Part shown: positions 36,425 through 45,900 of the stretch, one piece after another
Layout of the letters: each line of letters begins with the position of its first letter
How positions within the stretch are numbered: the stretch's first letter is position 1
Source of the DNA: Mongoliibacter ruber
Lineage (GTDB): Bacteria; Bacteroidota; Bacteroidia; Cytophagales; Cyclobacteriaceae
Assembly: GCF_003003005.1 (NCBI RefSeq)
Contig: NZ_PVTR01000004.1
Span: 298,117-362,116 of the forward strand
Reading direction: 5' to 3'
DNA: 64,000 nt
Notes under the pieces: generated by a model
Seen by the model: the letters and a program-made list of their open reading frames with translations, nothing else
What the model was told of the DNA's origin: nothing
Databases searched by the model: none
Position numbers and translations under genes: made by a program

Positions 36425-38158
36425 TTAAGGTTTGTTTATTTTGATAAATCCACCGAATTTTTGAAGAAAATAGCTACATAGAGCCCCCAAAATAAATATG
36501 ATAACGAGTCTCCAATTGCCCCCTTCAAAAAGCCCATAATAGGAAAGAATGGGTATGAAGAGTACCATGCACACCGTCAAGAAAATAATCCTGTACAGCT
36601 GTTTGGCCAACAAAGTATCTCTGAATCTCCAATCTGAAAAAGCCATAGTCAGGGCAAAAAACAAGAAAATTGTCAAAACCGAAAAAGTCACAAAAAACAG
36701 GTAATTGTACTTTTGTAGGAATGCCGCAAGCTTCAATGGGTAGCCATCAATTTCTGCAATGGGATCCTTTATAAAAACCACATCACTTGTGAACTTTTCC
36801 TCCACCACGTTCCATATTTCATTCATTCCAAGATCATATCCCAGTGCCCACAGGCCTATCCCCTTAAAGTCTCTATATAATGCAAGATCCATTTTTTTTG
36901 AAAGTGTGAATGCATCATCATACCAGCATTCAATAGAGGTGTTATCCGCAAATTCCAAGAAGAAGTAATTGGTCATTGTTGTTTCATCAAGTGTGGGAAT
37001 CATCACAAAACTGGTATCCTTGGATTGATAGATCCTGCTTACCTCTGATAAGGTGATTTTCTTCTCAAAATTCGTCTCGTAATATCCCTCATTGCTTTCC
37101 CATGTTCCCGACCACTGCAAACCAAATAAGGGTAAAGCCAAAATGGATTTTTTGGCGTTAAGCCCCTTTTCAAGGTACTGATTAATGGTTTTTTCCAAGC
37201 TGTATCCATTTGCAATATCTGTCCTCAATGGAGAAACAACAGGTGTAAGACCATCTATTTCATGGTAATCGATTCCTTTGACTACAAAAAGGTCAACAAA
37301 TTCGTCGAGTTGCCGAAGGCTTGTTGAAAAATCACTTGGAACCGCAGGAACAGCCAGCGCAAGATTCATTTTCTTTGTAACAAACCTGAAATCCAGGTTA
37401 TCTTTCATATATATGGCAAAATCCAAGAATTTTTGAGACTGGTCTTTTGTGATTTCGGAAAACTCAAGCTCTATGCCGTCCGCATCTCTTTCCTGCAAAA
37501 GCACTGTAACGGAGTCCAATAATACATTCCATAGTGATTCATTTTTCAAAAATTGTGATTGATTCTCTTCACCTTCAAGCGAAAGGTTTAACAATACTTT
37601 GGTATTGGTGTTTTTGGCAGAGTCCAGTAAATCAGTACTCCGCCATTGTGATATTTGCGTGGGGTTAAGGTAACTCCCGGATGCTGGGTCTATTTTGTAC
37701 GTAAAAAATGAAATTGTTGAAATCAAGTTGAAATTGTAACTTTTCCAGACATCTCCCATCCAATAAGGGTACCAAACGTACAGCTCCTTATCTTCATTCA
37801 ATTTCCGATTACTTACAGACCTCTTTTTATAAAGATCTTGAATTGAATCATATTCCAAGGCATTGAGATATCTATTGGTGGGAGCCCCATTGAGTGCATC
37901 ATAGAGAAATGCATACTCGTTGATGAAATTCTTTTGACTCATGGGGGTCAATTGAGTAAGGGTAGTATCCATACCCTCTGAGGACTGCCCAATCCCTAAG
38001 GCAGTCACCAAACCTGAGGTACTTCTCTGTAAAAACCGCATCTCAGATGAAACCCTCCTAGAACTAGACTTCAATTGCGCATACTCTCTTTTGCATGCAA
38101 TTAGGGGCGTAAGAATTAAAATAATCAGGTATATTGACTTTATTCTTCTTGTCATCAT
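36425..38158 (-). CDS. GH18-like membrane lipoprotein, degenerate active site
   Basis: A 577-residue protein. A lipoprotein signal (IILILTPLIAC) is followed by a GH18-type TIM barrel (about 105-445): YVWYPYWMGDVWKSYNF, ISFFTYKIDP, TKVLLNLSLEG, MNLALAVPAV, DLFVVKGIDYHEID, ILALPLFGLQW, ECWYDDAF and FKGIGLWALGYD. The usual catalytic DGxDxDxE appears as DADGIELEFSE (about 222-231), with the acid replaced by Ser/Phe, so chitinase activity is unlikely and glycan binding more likely. Three transmembrane helices end the protein (about 490-575), an unusual addition. It overlaps the upstream gene by 4 bp. Confidence 0.8.
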   Translation of the reverse strand: MMTRRIKSIYLIILILTPLIACKREYAQLKSSSRRVSSEMRFLQRSTSGLVTALGIGQSSEGMDTTLTQLTPMSQKNFINEYAFLYDALNGAPTNRYLNALEYDSIQDLYKKRSVSNRKLNEDKELYVWYPYWMGDVWKSYNFNLISTISFFTYKIDPASGSYLNPTQISQWRSTDLLDSAKNTNTKVLLNLSLEGEENQSQFLKNESLWNVLLDSVTVLLQERDADGIELEFSEITKDQSQKFLDFAIYMKDNLDFRFVTKKMNLALAVPAVPSDFSTSLRQLDEFVDLFVVKGIDYHEIDGLTPVVSPLRTDIANGYSLEKTINQYLEKGLNAKKSILALPLFGLQWSGTWESNEGYYETNFEKKITLSEVSRIYQSKDTSFVMIPTLDETTMTNYFFLEFADNTSIECWYDDAFTLSKKMDLALYRDFKGIGLWALGYDLGMNEIWNVVEEKFTSDVVFIKDPIAEIDGYPLKLAAFLQKYNYLFFVTFSVLTIFLFFALTMAFSDWRFRDTLLAKQLYRIIFLTVCMVLFIPILSYYGLFEGGNWRLVIIFILGALCSYFLQKFGGFIKINKP

Positions 38159-39426
38159 ATTAGGTTAATTAATACATATTCTTCAGATTCCTCCACGACA
38201 ACTTCTTCCACTACGATGAATTCTTTTACATGCAGCAAGACAATTTTGACCCCAAGACTTTGATTGTAAAGCATGGACCGATTGCTTGCTTTGAATTCGA
38301 GAAAATATGGAGTTCTAGCCTCTTGAAGCCGAAAAAACGAGTAGTTTTTTTTACTGTTAAGACCTATTGTCCTTGGACCTTCTTTTGTTAATCGGCTATT
38401 ATGCCAGAAGTTCTGCGAGTAGGAATCAGAAAAAAACAAATCCAAATCTGAAAAATCAAATTCTTGCAGGTAGGTGAAAGACTGCTTTTTGAGCTCTTTG
38501 ATGGCAAAATCTTCCAAAGGGTCTTCCCTGTAGGTCACCTGCCTATGAAAGGTTAGGTTTTCCTTTTCTTCTAAGGGATATAGGTAAAAAGCAAAGCCAA
38601 GAATTTTCTGCTCTTCATCAAATTCCAATAGTTTTTGAAACGTATTGCTTTCTTTTATATTTTTTCTGTGACTCAAAACCAACTCTTCATCGAGTACAGT
38701 CTTGAATAGTGTATCCTGAATGGTTCTGGCCTGTTCTTGACTAGATGTAATGGTCTTCTTTATTTGTTGAAATGATATCTTTTCTTTCGCACCAATTACA
38801 TGAGCTTCTAAGTCCCCTTCCATCCGGAAAAAACCAAAGTTCCTGAGGATAACTTCGACTTTCCCGTCCTCAGAAGCCAAGAAGTCAAATGTAAAACCTT
38901 CCTTTTTATTCAAAGTGATGCTTTGCCTAATCCTGACTTCATTAAACAACACCTCAACCTGGGCACCTAAACCCTTTCCTTTGGTCAGCAAAAACTCCAA
39001 GAAAAAGTGATCTCCCTTTTTCAAATCAAAACTCAGGTTCTCTACTTTGTCTTTGGGAAGCACATCAATGCGCTTGGACATGCGTTGTTGACTTTCTGGC
39101 GCCGGGATGTTATACTCCAAAAAGTAATAAAGGAATTTTCTAGGAATGACTACTTGCTTATTTTGACTCAAAGATTCAAAAATACTGTCTTTAAAATGGT
39201 CTTGAAATTGTAGAAATTGGGCTAAAACCTTGGAATTCAGATCCAGTTGATCGGCGATAAAGTATGCGAAATCACTCTCATTATCAAACACTTTAACATC
39301 TGATTGTGATAGGTCGACATTTTCGGGAATTCGATTAGCTCCCTTGTCCTCCTGAGCCCAAAGGCAAAAAGAAAACAAACAAAAGCCTATAAGAAGCCAA
39401 AGTGATATTTGATGAGAAATTATCAA
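38155..39426 (-). CDS. Exported hypothetical protein of the eCIS accessory module
   Basis: A 423-residue protein. Signal peptide 1-25 (ISLWLLIGFCLFSFCLWAQE). An N-terminal helical part, then a beta-sandwich-like region (about 130-215: GAQVEVLFNEVRIRQSITL, KVEVILRNFGFFRMEG) similar in pattern to jelly-roll carbohydrate-binding modules, then a helical/strand C-terminus ending in an acidic EEVVVEESEEYVLI. No family is recognised. It overlaps both neighbours by 4 bp (ATGA), so it is translated together with DUF4407 and the GH18-like protein. Periplasmic location is predicted. Confidence 0.7.
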   Translation of the reverse strand: MIISHQISLWLLIGFCLFSFCLWAQEDKGANRIPENVDLSQSDVKVFDNESDFAYFIADQLDLNSKVLAQFLQFQDHFKDSIFESLSQNKQVVIPRKFLYYFLEYNIPAPESQQRMSKRIDVLPKDKVENLSFDLKKGDHFFLEFLLTKGKGLGAQVEVLFNEVRIRQSITLNKKEGFTFDFLASEDGKVEVILRNFGFFRMEGDLEAHVIGAKEKISFQQIKKTITSSQEQARTIQDTLFKTVLDEELVLSHRKNIKESNTFQKLLEFDEEQKILGFAFYLYPLEEKENLTFHRQVTYREDPLEDFAIKELKKQSFTYLQEFDFSDLDLFFSDSYSQNFWHNSRLTKEGPRTIGLNSKKNYSFFRLQEARTPYFLEFKASNRSMLYNQSLGVKIVLLHVKEFIVVEEVVVEESEEYVLINLI

Positions 39427-40508
39427 TTATTTAAATGTTTGTTTAACTCTTGGCTAAGGTCCTTATATAATTCTTTCACCATTTTTTCTTTTTCAGAAGC
39501 GTGTTCCCTTTTAATGAGTTTTAGTTCCTGGGCCCTGTTGGCGTAACCATTCATTAATTCTTTTTCATTTTGGTACAGGTTTTTGATGTAGTCAAACCTG
39601 AAATTATTTTCATCAATAGCTAAAAGTTCATCATAGGGGCCTTTTGGAGTGAAGAGTTTTGTAAAAACAGGTGCAACTTCTACAAATAAAATTACAAGTG
39701 TTATTGCCCATGGAGCAAAGCTTTTCAAACTGTGCAAAGCCTGCAGTCGGGCAAGAAGACCAAAAGAAAAGTTGGCCCTTAAGATGTCCCTTTCTTCTTT
39801 GGCATCAAGAGTAACTGCTTCTTTTTCCAGTTCAAGATCCGCCAAAAAATCATAGATCATGCGCTCTTTCCCTTGATATTCAACTAAAAAATCTTCATAT
39901 TTTTTTCTTTTCCTCTGACATTCCACACCACTCCCGAATTTTCCAGTACCGCAGGTTCCGTCACATTCACATTTATAGTCTTGGTAATATTGTTCCTTCA
40001 GGTCGAAATAGCCCCTCAATTCTTCCGAAAATTGCTTCTTGCCGCTGTCAATTATAGCAAGTTTGTCCAGGTGTTTTTTTTCACTGATCTCTAGGCGAAG
40101 CATCATTTGCTCTTGAAGACTTTGGTCGATTTCAGACTTGAAAATCTGTAATTCCAAGGGTTTTGAAATCACTATAGCTATAGCAATAGAAAGAAAAAGT
40201 CTCGGACTTACCTGGAGTAGTTCCTGCAGGAAATCACCCCGCTTCCTTAAAGTAGCGATTATAAACCTATCTAAATTAAATATGATCAAGCCCCAAAAAA
40301 CGGACAAAAATAAAATAACAAAAATAGAGGTGAAGATCAGGCTAAAAGCAAAATAGGAAGAGATTACCGCCAAAAGAGCAGTAAACAAAACAGATGCTCC
40401 AATGCTGATGTGCTTTGTTTTCTCATACTCCGGGCACTTATCCAACACTTTTCTACTTACTCCCGAGCACAATAACAAGAAAGTCGAAATCCTCATGTTT
40501 TCTTTCAC
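39423..40508 (-). CDS. DUF4407 inner-membrane protein
   Basis: A 361-residue protein with two transmembrane helices at about 36-82, one at about 105-125 and a last one at about 265-290, with a long coiled coil between the third and fourth. The central segment has a Cys cluster (CECDGTCGTGKFGSGVEC) typical of DUF4407 and possibly metal-binding or disulfide-forming. NLDRFIIATLRKRGD matches the family's conserved loop. DUF4407 proteins have no assigned function. It overlaps both neighbours by 4 bp and is the clearest membrane anchor in the eCIS operon. Confidence 0.85.
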   Translation of the reverse strand: MKENMRISTFLLLCSGVSRKVLDKCPEYEKTKHISIGASVLFTALLAVISSYFAFSLIFTSIFVILFLSVFWGLIIFNLDRFIIATLRKRGDFLQELLQVSPRLFLSIAIAIVISKPLELQIFKSEIDQSLQEQMMLRLEISEKKHLDKLAIIDSGKKQFSEELRGYFDLKEQYYQDYKCECDGTCGTGKFGSGVECQRKRKKYEDFLVEYQGKERMIYDFLADLELEKEAVTLDAKEERDILRANFSFGLLARLQALHSLKSFAPWAITLVILFVEVAPVFTKLFTPKGPYDELLAIDENNFRFDYIKNLYQNEKELMNGYANRAQELKLIKREHASEKEKMVKELYKDLSQELNKHLNN

Positions 40509-41587
40509 TTTTTAAATTTCAATCCCAGCTTATGAAGCCATGTTTTATTCAATTTTTCATGTGCTATACTCCGGTTTTTTATGCTACTAGCTTCTTTTTT
40601 TTCATCCAAACCAATTACTTGGTCTGATAGTATTTCATCATCTGAAATGGGTATTACCTCCATCCTTTTGTCAATCAATAAACTGTCTTGTTGAGCAGAG
40701 AATTGAAACACCTTGTGATGCATCAAAATGATATCTTGAAAGCCAATATTCTCCAATTGCCCCATACCCTCTTCCGACAACTTAAATTCGCCTTTGCAAA
40801 CCCACTCTACCTTGATCAAATCTCCTTTATAGACAGCATACCTGTGATCATCTGGTTTTACCGGATCTATTTCGATAAATGTGTCAAGGTCTCTGTTGTA
40901 AACCAGAAGAGAAAGTCTCAAAATGTCTTCTTCTAAGTACTTAATAAAAATAGATAATGTCCTTTTATATTTTGCGTTTTTGCAACTAATTGTAAATAAG
41001 GTATCCTCTTCTATAGGTAATGAGATACTACCTTCGCTGTCAAGCACCATTGCCCCTGGATTTAAGACGACCAAATCTGCGTTTTCTATTTCCCAAGAAA
41101 GTTGAACAGGTTGATTTTTAGACACAAAATAATTGTCCGCCTTAAACTGAATTTTAATGTTTTGTGAAGAAGTCTTGACCTTCTGACTTATGCCCATCAC
41201 TTTTTCAAACTCCTTGTGTTTTTGAAAAACCAAAGCCATGACGTCTTTCTCTATGCCATGAAGTTTATTACTGATCAGCACTTTATTGTCTAACAGCGCG
41301 AATAATTCCATATCCTCAATCATGAATCCCCCTTCCAAAAAACCTATACTGGCTCCAGATTGAACAAGCCTGTGCATTAAACTGCCCATTTCAAGAGGTT
41401 TGAACCCTTGAGGAATCACTACAATTATTTCAAAAAATTTACCCGCCATCTGTCCTTTCAACAATGCATTTCCCAATTCATAAAACAACGGGGCTTCGAT
41501 AAGCAATTGTGCCTGATAATTAACCCTTTTCAAGTGATTTTTGATATCAACTTCTGTCAACTCTACTACATGAACGTAATCAAACAT
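40505..41587 (-). CDS. PLD-like/Ig-like protein linked to the eCIS ATPase
   Basis: A 360-residue soluble protein. The N-terminal 120 residues follow the PLD half-domain pattern (GKFFEIIVVIPQGF, LVQSGASIGFLEGG, ELFALLDNKVLISNKLH) but have no HKD motif, so nuclease or lipase activity is not expected. An Ig-like sandwich follows (about 150-215: NQPVQLSWEIENADLVVLNP, DTLFTISCKNAKYK), then a second beta region and a basic Lys-rich tail. The Ig-like part is of the kind that precedes 'thermal' or binding repeats. It starts 5 bp after the AAA+ ATPase stop, which points to an intracellular role with the ATPase or the membrane module. Confidence 0.6.
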   Translation of the reverse strand: MFDYVHVVELTEVDIKNHLKRVNYQAQLLIEAPLFYELGNALLKGQMAGKFFEIIVVIPQGFKPLEMGSLMHRLVQSGASIGFLEGGFMIEDMELFALLDNKVLISNKLHGIEKDVMALVFQKHKEFEKVMGISQKVKTSSQNIKIQFKADNYFVSKNQPVQLSWEIENADLVVLNPGAMVLDSEGSISLPIEEDTLFTISCKNAKYKRTLSIFIKYLEEDILRLSLLVYNRDLDTFIEIDPVKPDDHRYAVYKGDLIKVEWVCKGEFKLSEEGMGQLENIGFQDIILMHHKVFQFSAQQDSLLIDKRMEVIPISDDEILSDQVIGLDEKKEASSIKNRSIAHEKLNKTWLHKLGLKFKK

Positions 41588-41592
41588 ATACG

Positions 41593-42948
41593 CTATTTTA
41601 CTGATTTACCTTCTTTGGACATTTCTCTCATCAATCCAGCTTCTATGTCAAAGGTTTCGATAATTTTCCTTTGGTGCCTACGGGCATTTAACCAAGCAAA
41701 CTGAATGGCATTGTTTATTGAGGCTCCTGAAACTTCGAATCTTTCAGCTAGCTTTGGAATACTTAGATTTTCATCGATTTCGAATACTTTAAGTGAGTTC
41801 TCCCAAAGCTGCATCCGCTCTTGAAAACCCGGAACATTGAAGTATATAATTGATTGGAATCGTCGCACAAAAGCTCTATCGATGTTAGGTCTTAAGTTAG
41901 TTGCCAATATGACCAACCCATCATAGTCCTCTAATCTTTGAAGCAGGTAAGCAGTGCCTTGATTGGCATATTTGTCTTTTGAATCATTGACTTCGGTCCT
42001 TTTTGAGAATAGGGATTCGGCCTCGTCAAAAAACAACACCCAGTTTTTATATTCGGCGGTATCCAAAAGCCTTGCTAGGTTCTTTTCAGTTTCTCCAATA
42101 TACTTGGACACTACTTGAGAAAGATCAACCCTATACACAAGCTGATTGCTCATTTTACCCAAAATAGCCGCCGAAAGTGACTTTCCAGTCCCAGGTGGAC
42201 CATAGAAAAGTGCTCTATATCCTTTTTTGAAGTTTTTCCTTAGATTTTTGTTGTTATTGATTTCGGACCTATGTTCCATCCAGGCAAGGATATGGTAAAG
42301 CTCTTCCTTCAGTTGTTTGGTCAATACGAGGTCTTCAATTTCTAATTGCGTAGTAAGTTCCTTTGCTGGAAACCCCTCGGAAAACTTAGGTTTGATCTGT
42401 TCGCCAGATATAAGGTGATAAAAAAAGTCCTCATTCATCATCAGTCTACGGGACCAAAACGTATCATTGTCCTGGTTTCTTCTGAGAAAAAGAACCTGAT
42501 CCTTAGCAAAAAAATGATCTTCTGACAAGATCATAAAAAGAGCTATACGCTTTGAGACATCTTGACCGTTTATGACAAAATTCAAGGTCTCTACAGTGGG
42601 ATTGAAACCACCGCTTGACTTTGAATCAACACCTCCAAATTCTGAAAAAAACCTGCCTATTGATTTGTTTTGAATAAAAAAACAGTCAAAAATCTGCGGT
42701 TTCAGCAATGGAACCATACTCATCAGAAAGACAATTCTTTCATTAAGAGTCAAATTATTTCTTAGGATGTAGCGGGTATACGGGGATTTTTCATCTTCAA
42801 TATCCGGAGCTGTGGGCAAGACTACTACCTGATTTAAATCTTTTTGAAAATAGTTTTTTATCCGTACGTTTATAAATGCACTCAACCAATCCAAGTCTCT
42901 GAGAATGGGTAAAAGAAAGGCGTTGTCCAAAGTCTTCAATACTTCCAT
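41593..42948 (-). CDS. eCIS AAA+ ATPase (Afp15-like)
   Basis: About 451 residues from the ATG at 42948. An upstream Met at 43002 would lengthen the overlap with the tape-measure gene to 67 bp instead of 13 bp. The C-terminal AAA+ module has Walker A YGPPGTGKS (about 245-252), Walker B WVLFFDEAESLF (about 298-309), sensor-1 VILATNL and an arginine finger region RAFVRRF. The N-terminal 200 residues are specific to eCIS ATPases. Afp15/Pvc15 homologues are needed for particle assembly or cargo loading and are not part of the finished particle. It follows the tape measure as in other eCIS loci. Confidence 0.93.
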   Translation of the reverse strand: MEVLKTLDNAFLLPILRDLDWLSAFINVRIKNYFQKDLNQVVVLPTAPDIEDEKSPYTRYILRNNLTLNERIVFLMSMVPLLKPQIFDCFFIQNKSIGRFFSEFGGVDSKSSGGFNPTVETLNFVINGQDVSKRIALFMILSEDHFFAKDQVLFLRRNQDNDTFWSRRLMMNEDFFYHLISGEQIKPKFSEGFPAKELTTQLEIEDLVLTKQLKEELYHILAWMEHRSEINNNKNLRKNFKKGYRALFYGPPGTGKSLSAAILGKMSNQLVYRVDLSQVVSKYIGETEKNLARLLDTAEYKNWVLFFDEAESLFSKRTEVNDSKDKYANQGTAYLLQRLEDYDGLVILATNLRPNIDRAFVRRFQSIIYFNVPGFQERMQLWENSLKVFEIDENLSIPKLAERFEVSGASINNAIQFAWLNARRHQRKIIETFDIEAGLMREMSKEGKSVK

Positions 42949-45900
42949 ATTACATTTAGTCTTGTTCTCATCCAACTGAGATTTATCATGGTGATGTTCC
43001 AAGGCAAAGTATCAAGCAAAACATCATATGCACGTTTTTCAATAATCAGTTCCCACCTGTTTTCCATTTGATAAAGCCGACCTTCCCTATTGACAAAAGT
43101 TTCTCTGAAAGTATCCGTCTTTGTTCCTCTCATTTTTTCCCAATTGTAAACTGTCCCTTGGATTAATTTTTCTATCAAAACTTCCTCCTCCTTATTCAAT
43201 GTGATCCCAGGCGATACCTGAAAACCAGGGTCAGCCCCACATAACAGTTTGTTTAAAGTAAGGTCCCACTCTTCAAACGCTGTTTGACCGGTAGCGACGA
43301 CCTGTAGGAGTTGAATCGCACGTTCTTGCATCTCCTTACCTTTGATCCCCTCCCTATCCAGCATCCCCAATGAAGAAAAAAACCTGCCTAAAAATGGCCA
43401 AAATAACACCAATCCTGCATTGGAAACAGTCACTCCCTCTCCATAATCCACTTCTTTTGTTTCCATTACTTCCCGGACGCTCTCCTCTTTGTTTTTCAAA
43501 ATTTCACTTCTTAGAATAGTTTTGAGCTTATTATTGGTACGCTTCAATTGTCCTAAGAGGGGTGACAGTGTCTTTACTTTAAATACCTTTGCGATTTTCT
43601 CTGCATTTACAATTTCTAACCATTCGGAAAAGACAAGGTTGATGATTTCTATGGGTGAAAAAATATATAGACGTATCAAAGACCATTTGCCAGCCATCAT
43701 GATGAGGCGGTCTTGTTTATGGCTTATTCCAAGATCACTGAAGAAGTCCAAACCAGAATTTTTCTTGAAGGTTGAATGCAGGCTATTTAGGTCTCGGAAA
43801 AGGTCTTTGTGCAATAATCCCAGAAACCAAGATTCATCAATATGTGCTAAAAGCTGATAGAGGTGATTTCTTTTCTTAGCGGACTTTAAGGCTGAAAAGA
43901 CCAGAATTTTAAGTTTTTGTTTCTCTTGCCCTTTCAGTTTGATGATTTGAAGTGCAAAGGATTCATAGTCCCCAAAGTTTTCCGGAATGCTTCCAAATTC
44001 AAAAAAAATTGAAAGCCCATCAAGAACTTTAATTTCATTTTCATCAGTTTTTGCAATGGTGTTTTGACCTGTGACAAAAGCAGGAACTTTGAGGGGTAGT
44101 TCTTCATTGATCGCACTTCTTTTTTGGTAGGTCAAAGAAAATGTAGACCTGCCTATTGGGATTTCCAACAATAGCTTGAAAAAGGTTTCACCCCTTTTCT
44201 GAAGGGTACCTGAACCGTTATAAAAACTTTTGAAGTATAAACTCATAAAACCAGCCAAATCAGGATTACTGGCTTTTTCAAAGAAAATCCCAAGCCAATC
44301 ATGTATAAATTCCCATCCTTTCAATTGCCTTAACAAAGAAGTCGAATCATTCAAAAAATCTTTCTTTAAAGTAGCCCGGGATTTGATTTTTGTCAGCTCA
44401 GTAAAAAACGAAGTAGCTATGTCATAATTGAAAAGCTTATGAAAAGGCATTTTTTGAATGAGATTTTTAAGAAATTCATTATGCTCTGCAGAAGCTAATG
44501 TCAATGTATTGGAATGCTTCACTTGCAAAGCAAGAAAGACATCAATCCAAGCTGCATCTGAGGATTGTAAATTCTGGTTTGGGTTGATTTTATAATATAT
44601 TTTAGTCCATTTTACCAGATTTTGCCCTTGCATCCCCCCTACCACAGAGAAAGGAAGGCCTTTGAATAAAGAGGAAAACTGTTTGATGCGCACTAAAAAG
44701 GTCCTTAACCCACCTTTTTGAGCGGAAACTTTTTCAAAAAAGGAATAGAATAATACCCCCCTCATTTTCAATACATTGCGCTCCGATGAAAGCCTATTGA
44801 TTAGGTAAATATGAATCAGACTTTGAAGGTATTTTTTGTCATTCCAGTGTAAAGAGAAGGCTGCCCACTCTTCTATGTATATCCGATGTTTTTCATTGAA
44901 AATCTTGCTATCCAAACCAAATGCTATCATTTGCAGGTAAGCTTTTACAGGATATTTGTTGGAAAAAACAAGTTGATAAATCCCTGTGTCCGGCAAATAA
45001 CCGTCAAAATAAGTGTTTGCAGTCGATAAATTGGAATTGAAAACTGACTTCAGGTTTAATACTTGATCAAACTCTTTTAAAAATGCCAGTCGGTCACCCT
45101 GAGAGATTTCCAGTTTATCCATCAATGATTCCCATGGGGTATCATGAATGAGTTTTGCTTTTGAGATCAAGTTATCTTCTAGCAATAGCTTTAAAAAAGA
45201 AGCATAAATTTTTATGGGTGATTTTAGTATTTTGATATCTGCTCTAATTGCCAGATACCAAGACTTAAAAAAATAATGCAATTTTTTATTTTGCTTTAAT
45301 TTAAATACATGCAGAATGAACCTCAGTTTTTTAAAACTGACAGAGGAAGCTAGCCCCTTCAATTTTGCATCTACCAATAATTGCAAATATTTCGTCTCAA
45401 TGGTATCAAAAAAGATATTCAGCTGAATCTCATCGGATTTTTCGACCACTGATACAAAAACCCTCCAGTTATCTTTAATCAGTTCATTGATATATAGGTC
45501 TAAATCCAGGGTAGCATTATCATGAAAAATGTGTGCTTTAGGGAATTTTTGATACCAAATGATATTTTCAAATAGATCCCTGATCAATATTTCATTTGTA
45601 CCATTTGATGCAATATTCTCTAAGTAATCCAAGATACCTGAAAAGTGCATTTTCTCCAATTCCCTTACAGCGATTGACTTCTTTTGCGCAGCTAAAGAAG
45701 ATTTACGTTCCTGTAGACTCTTAAAATCCTTTAGTAGCTTGACGCTATGCAGGCCTTGGTTGATAGCCTCTTGTAGCACAAAAACCATCAAATCTTCTTT
45801 GGCAGGCCATCTTTGATTAAATGCCCTCAGCCATAAAATCCTCTCCACAAAGACAATCAGCTCTTTTTTACCTATTTTGAGCCATTTCTGCTCAGTAAGA

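Noticed and set aside
42948-43002. Longer N-terminus of the AAA+ ATPase
   Set aside because: It would add 18 polar His/Lys-rich residues and a 67 bp overlap with the tape-measure gene. The internal Met gives the usual 13 bp overlap.
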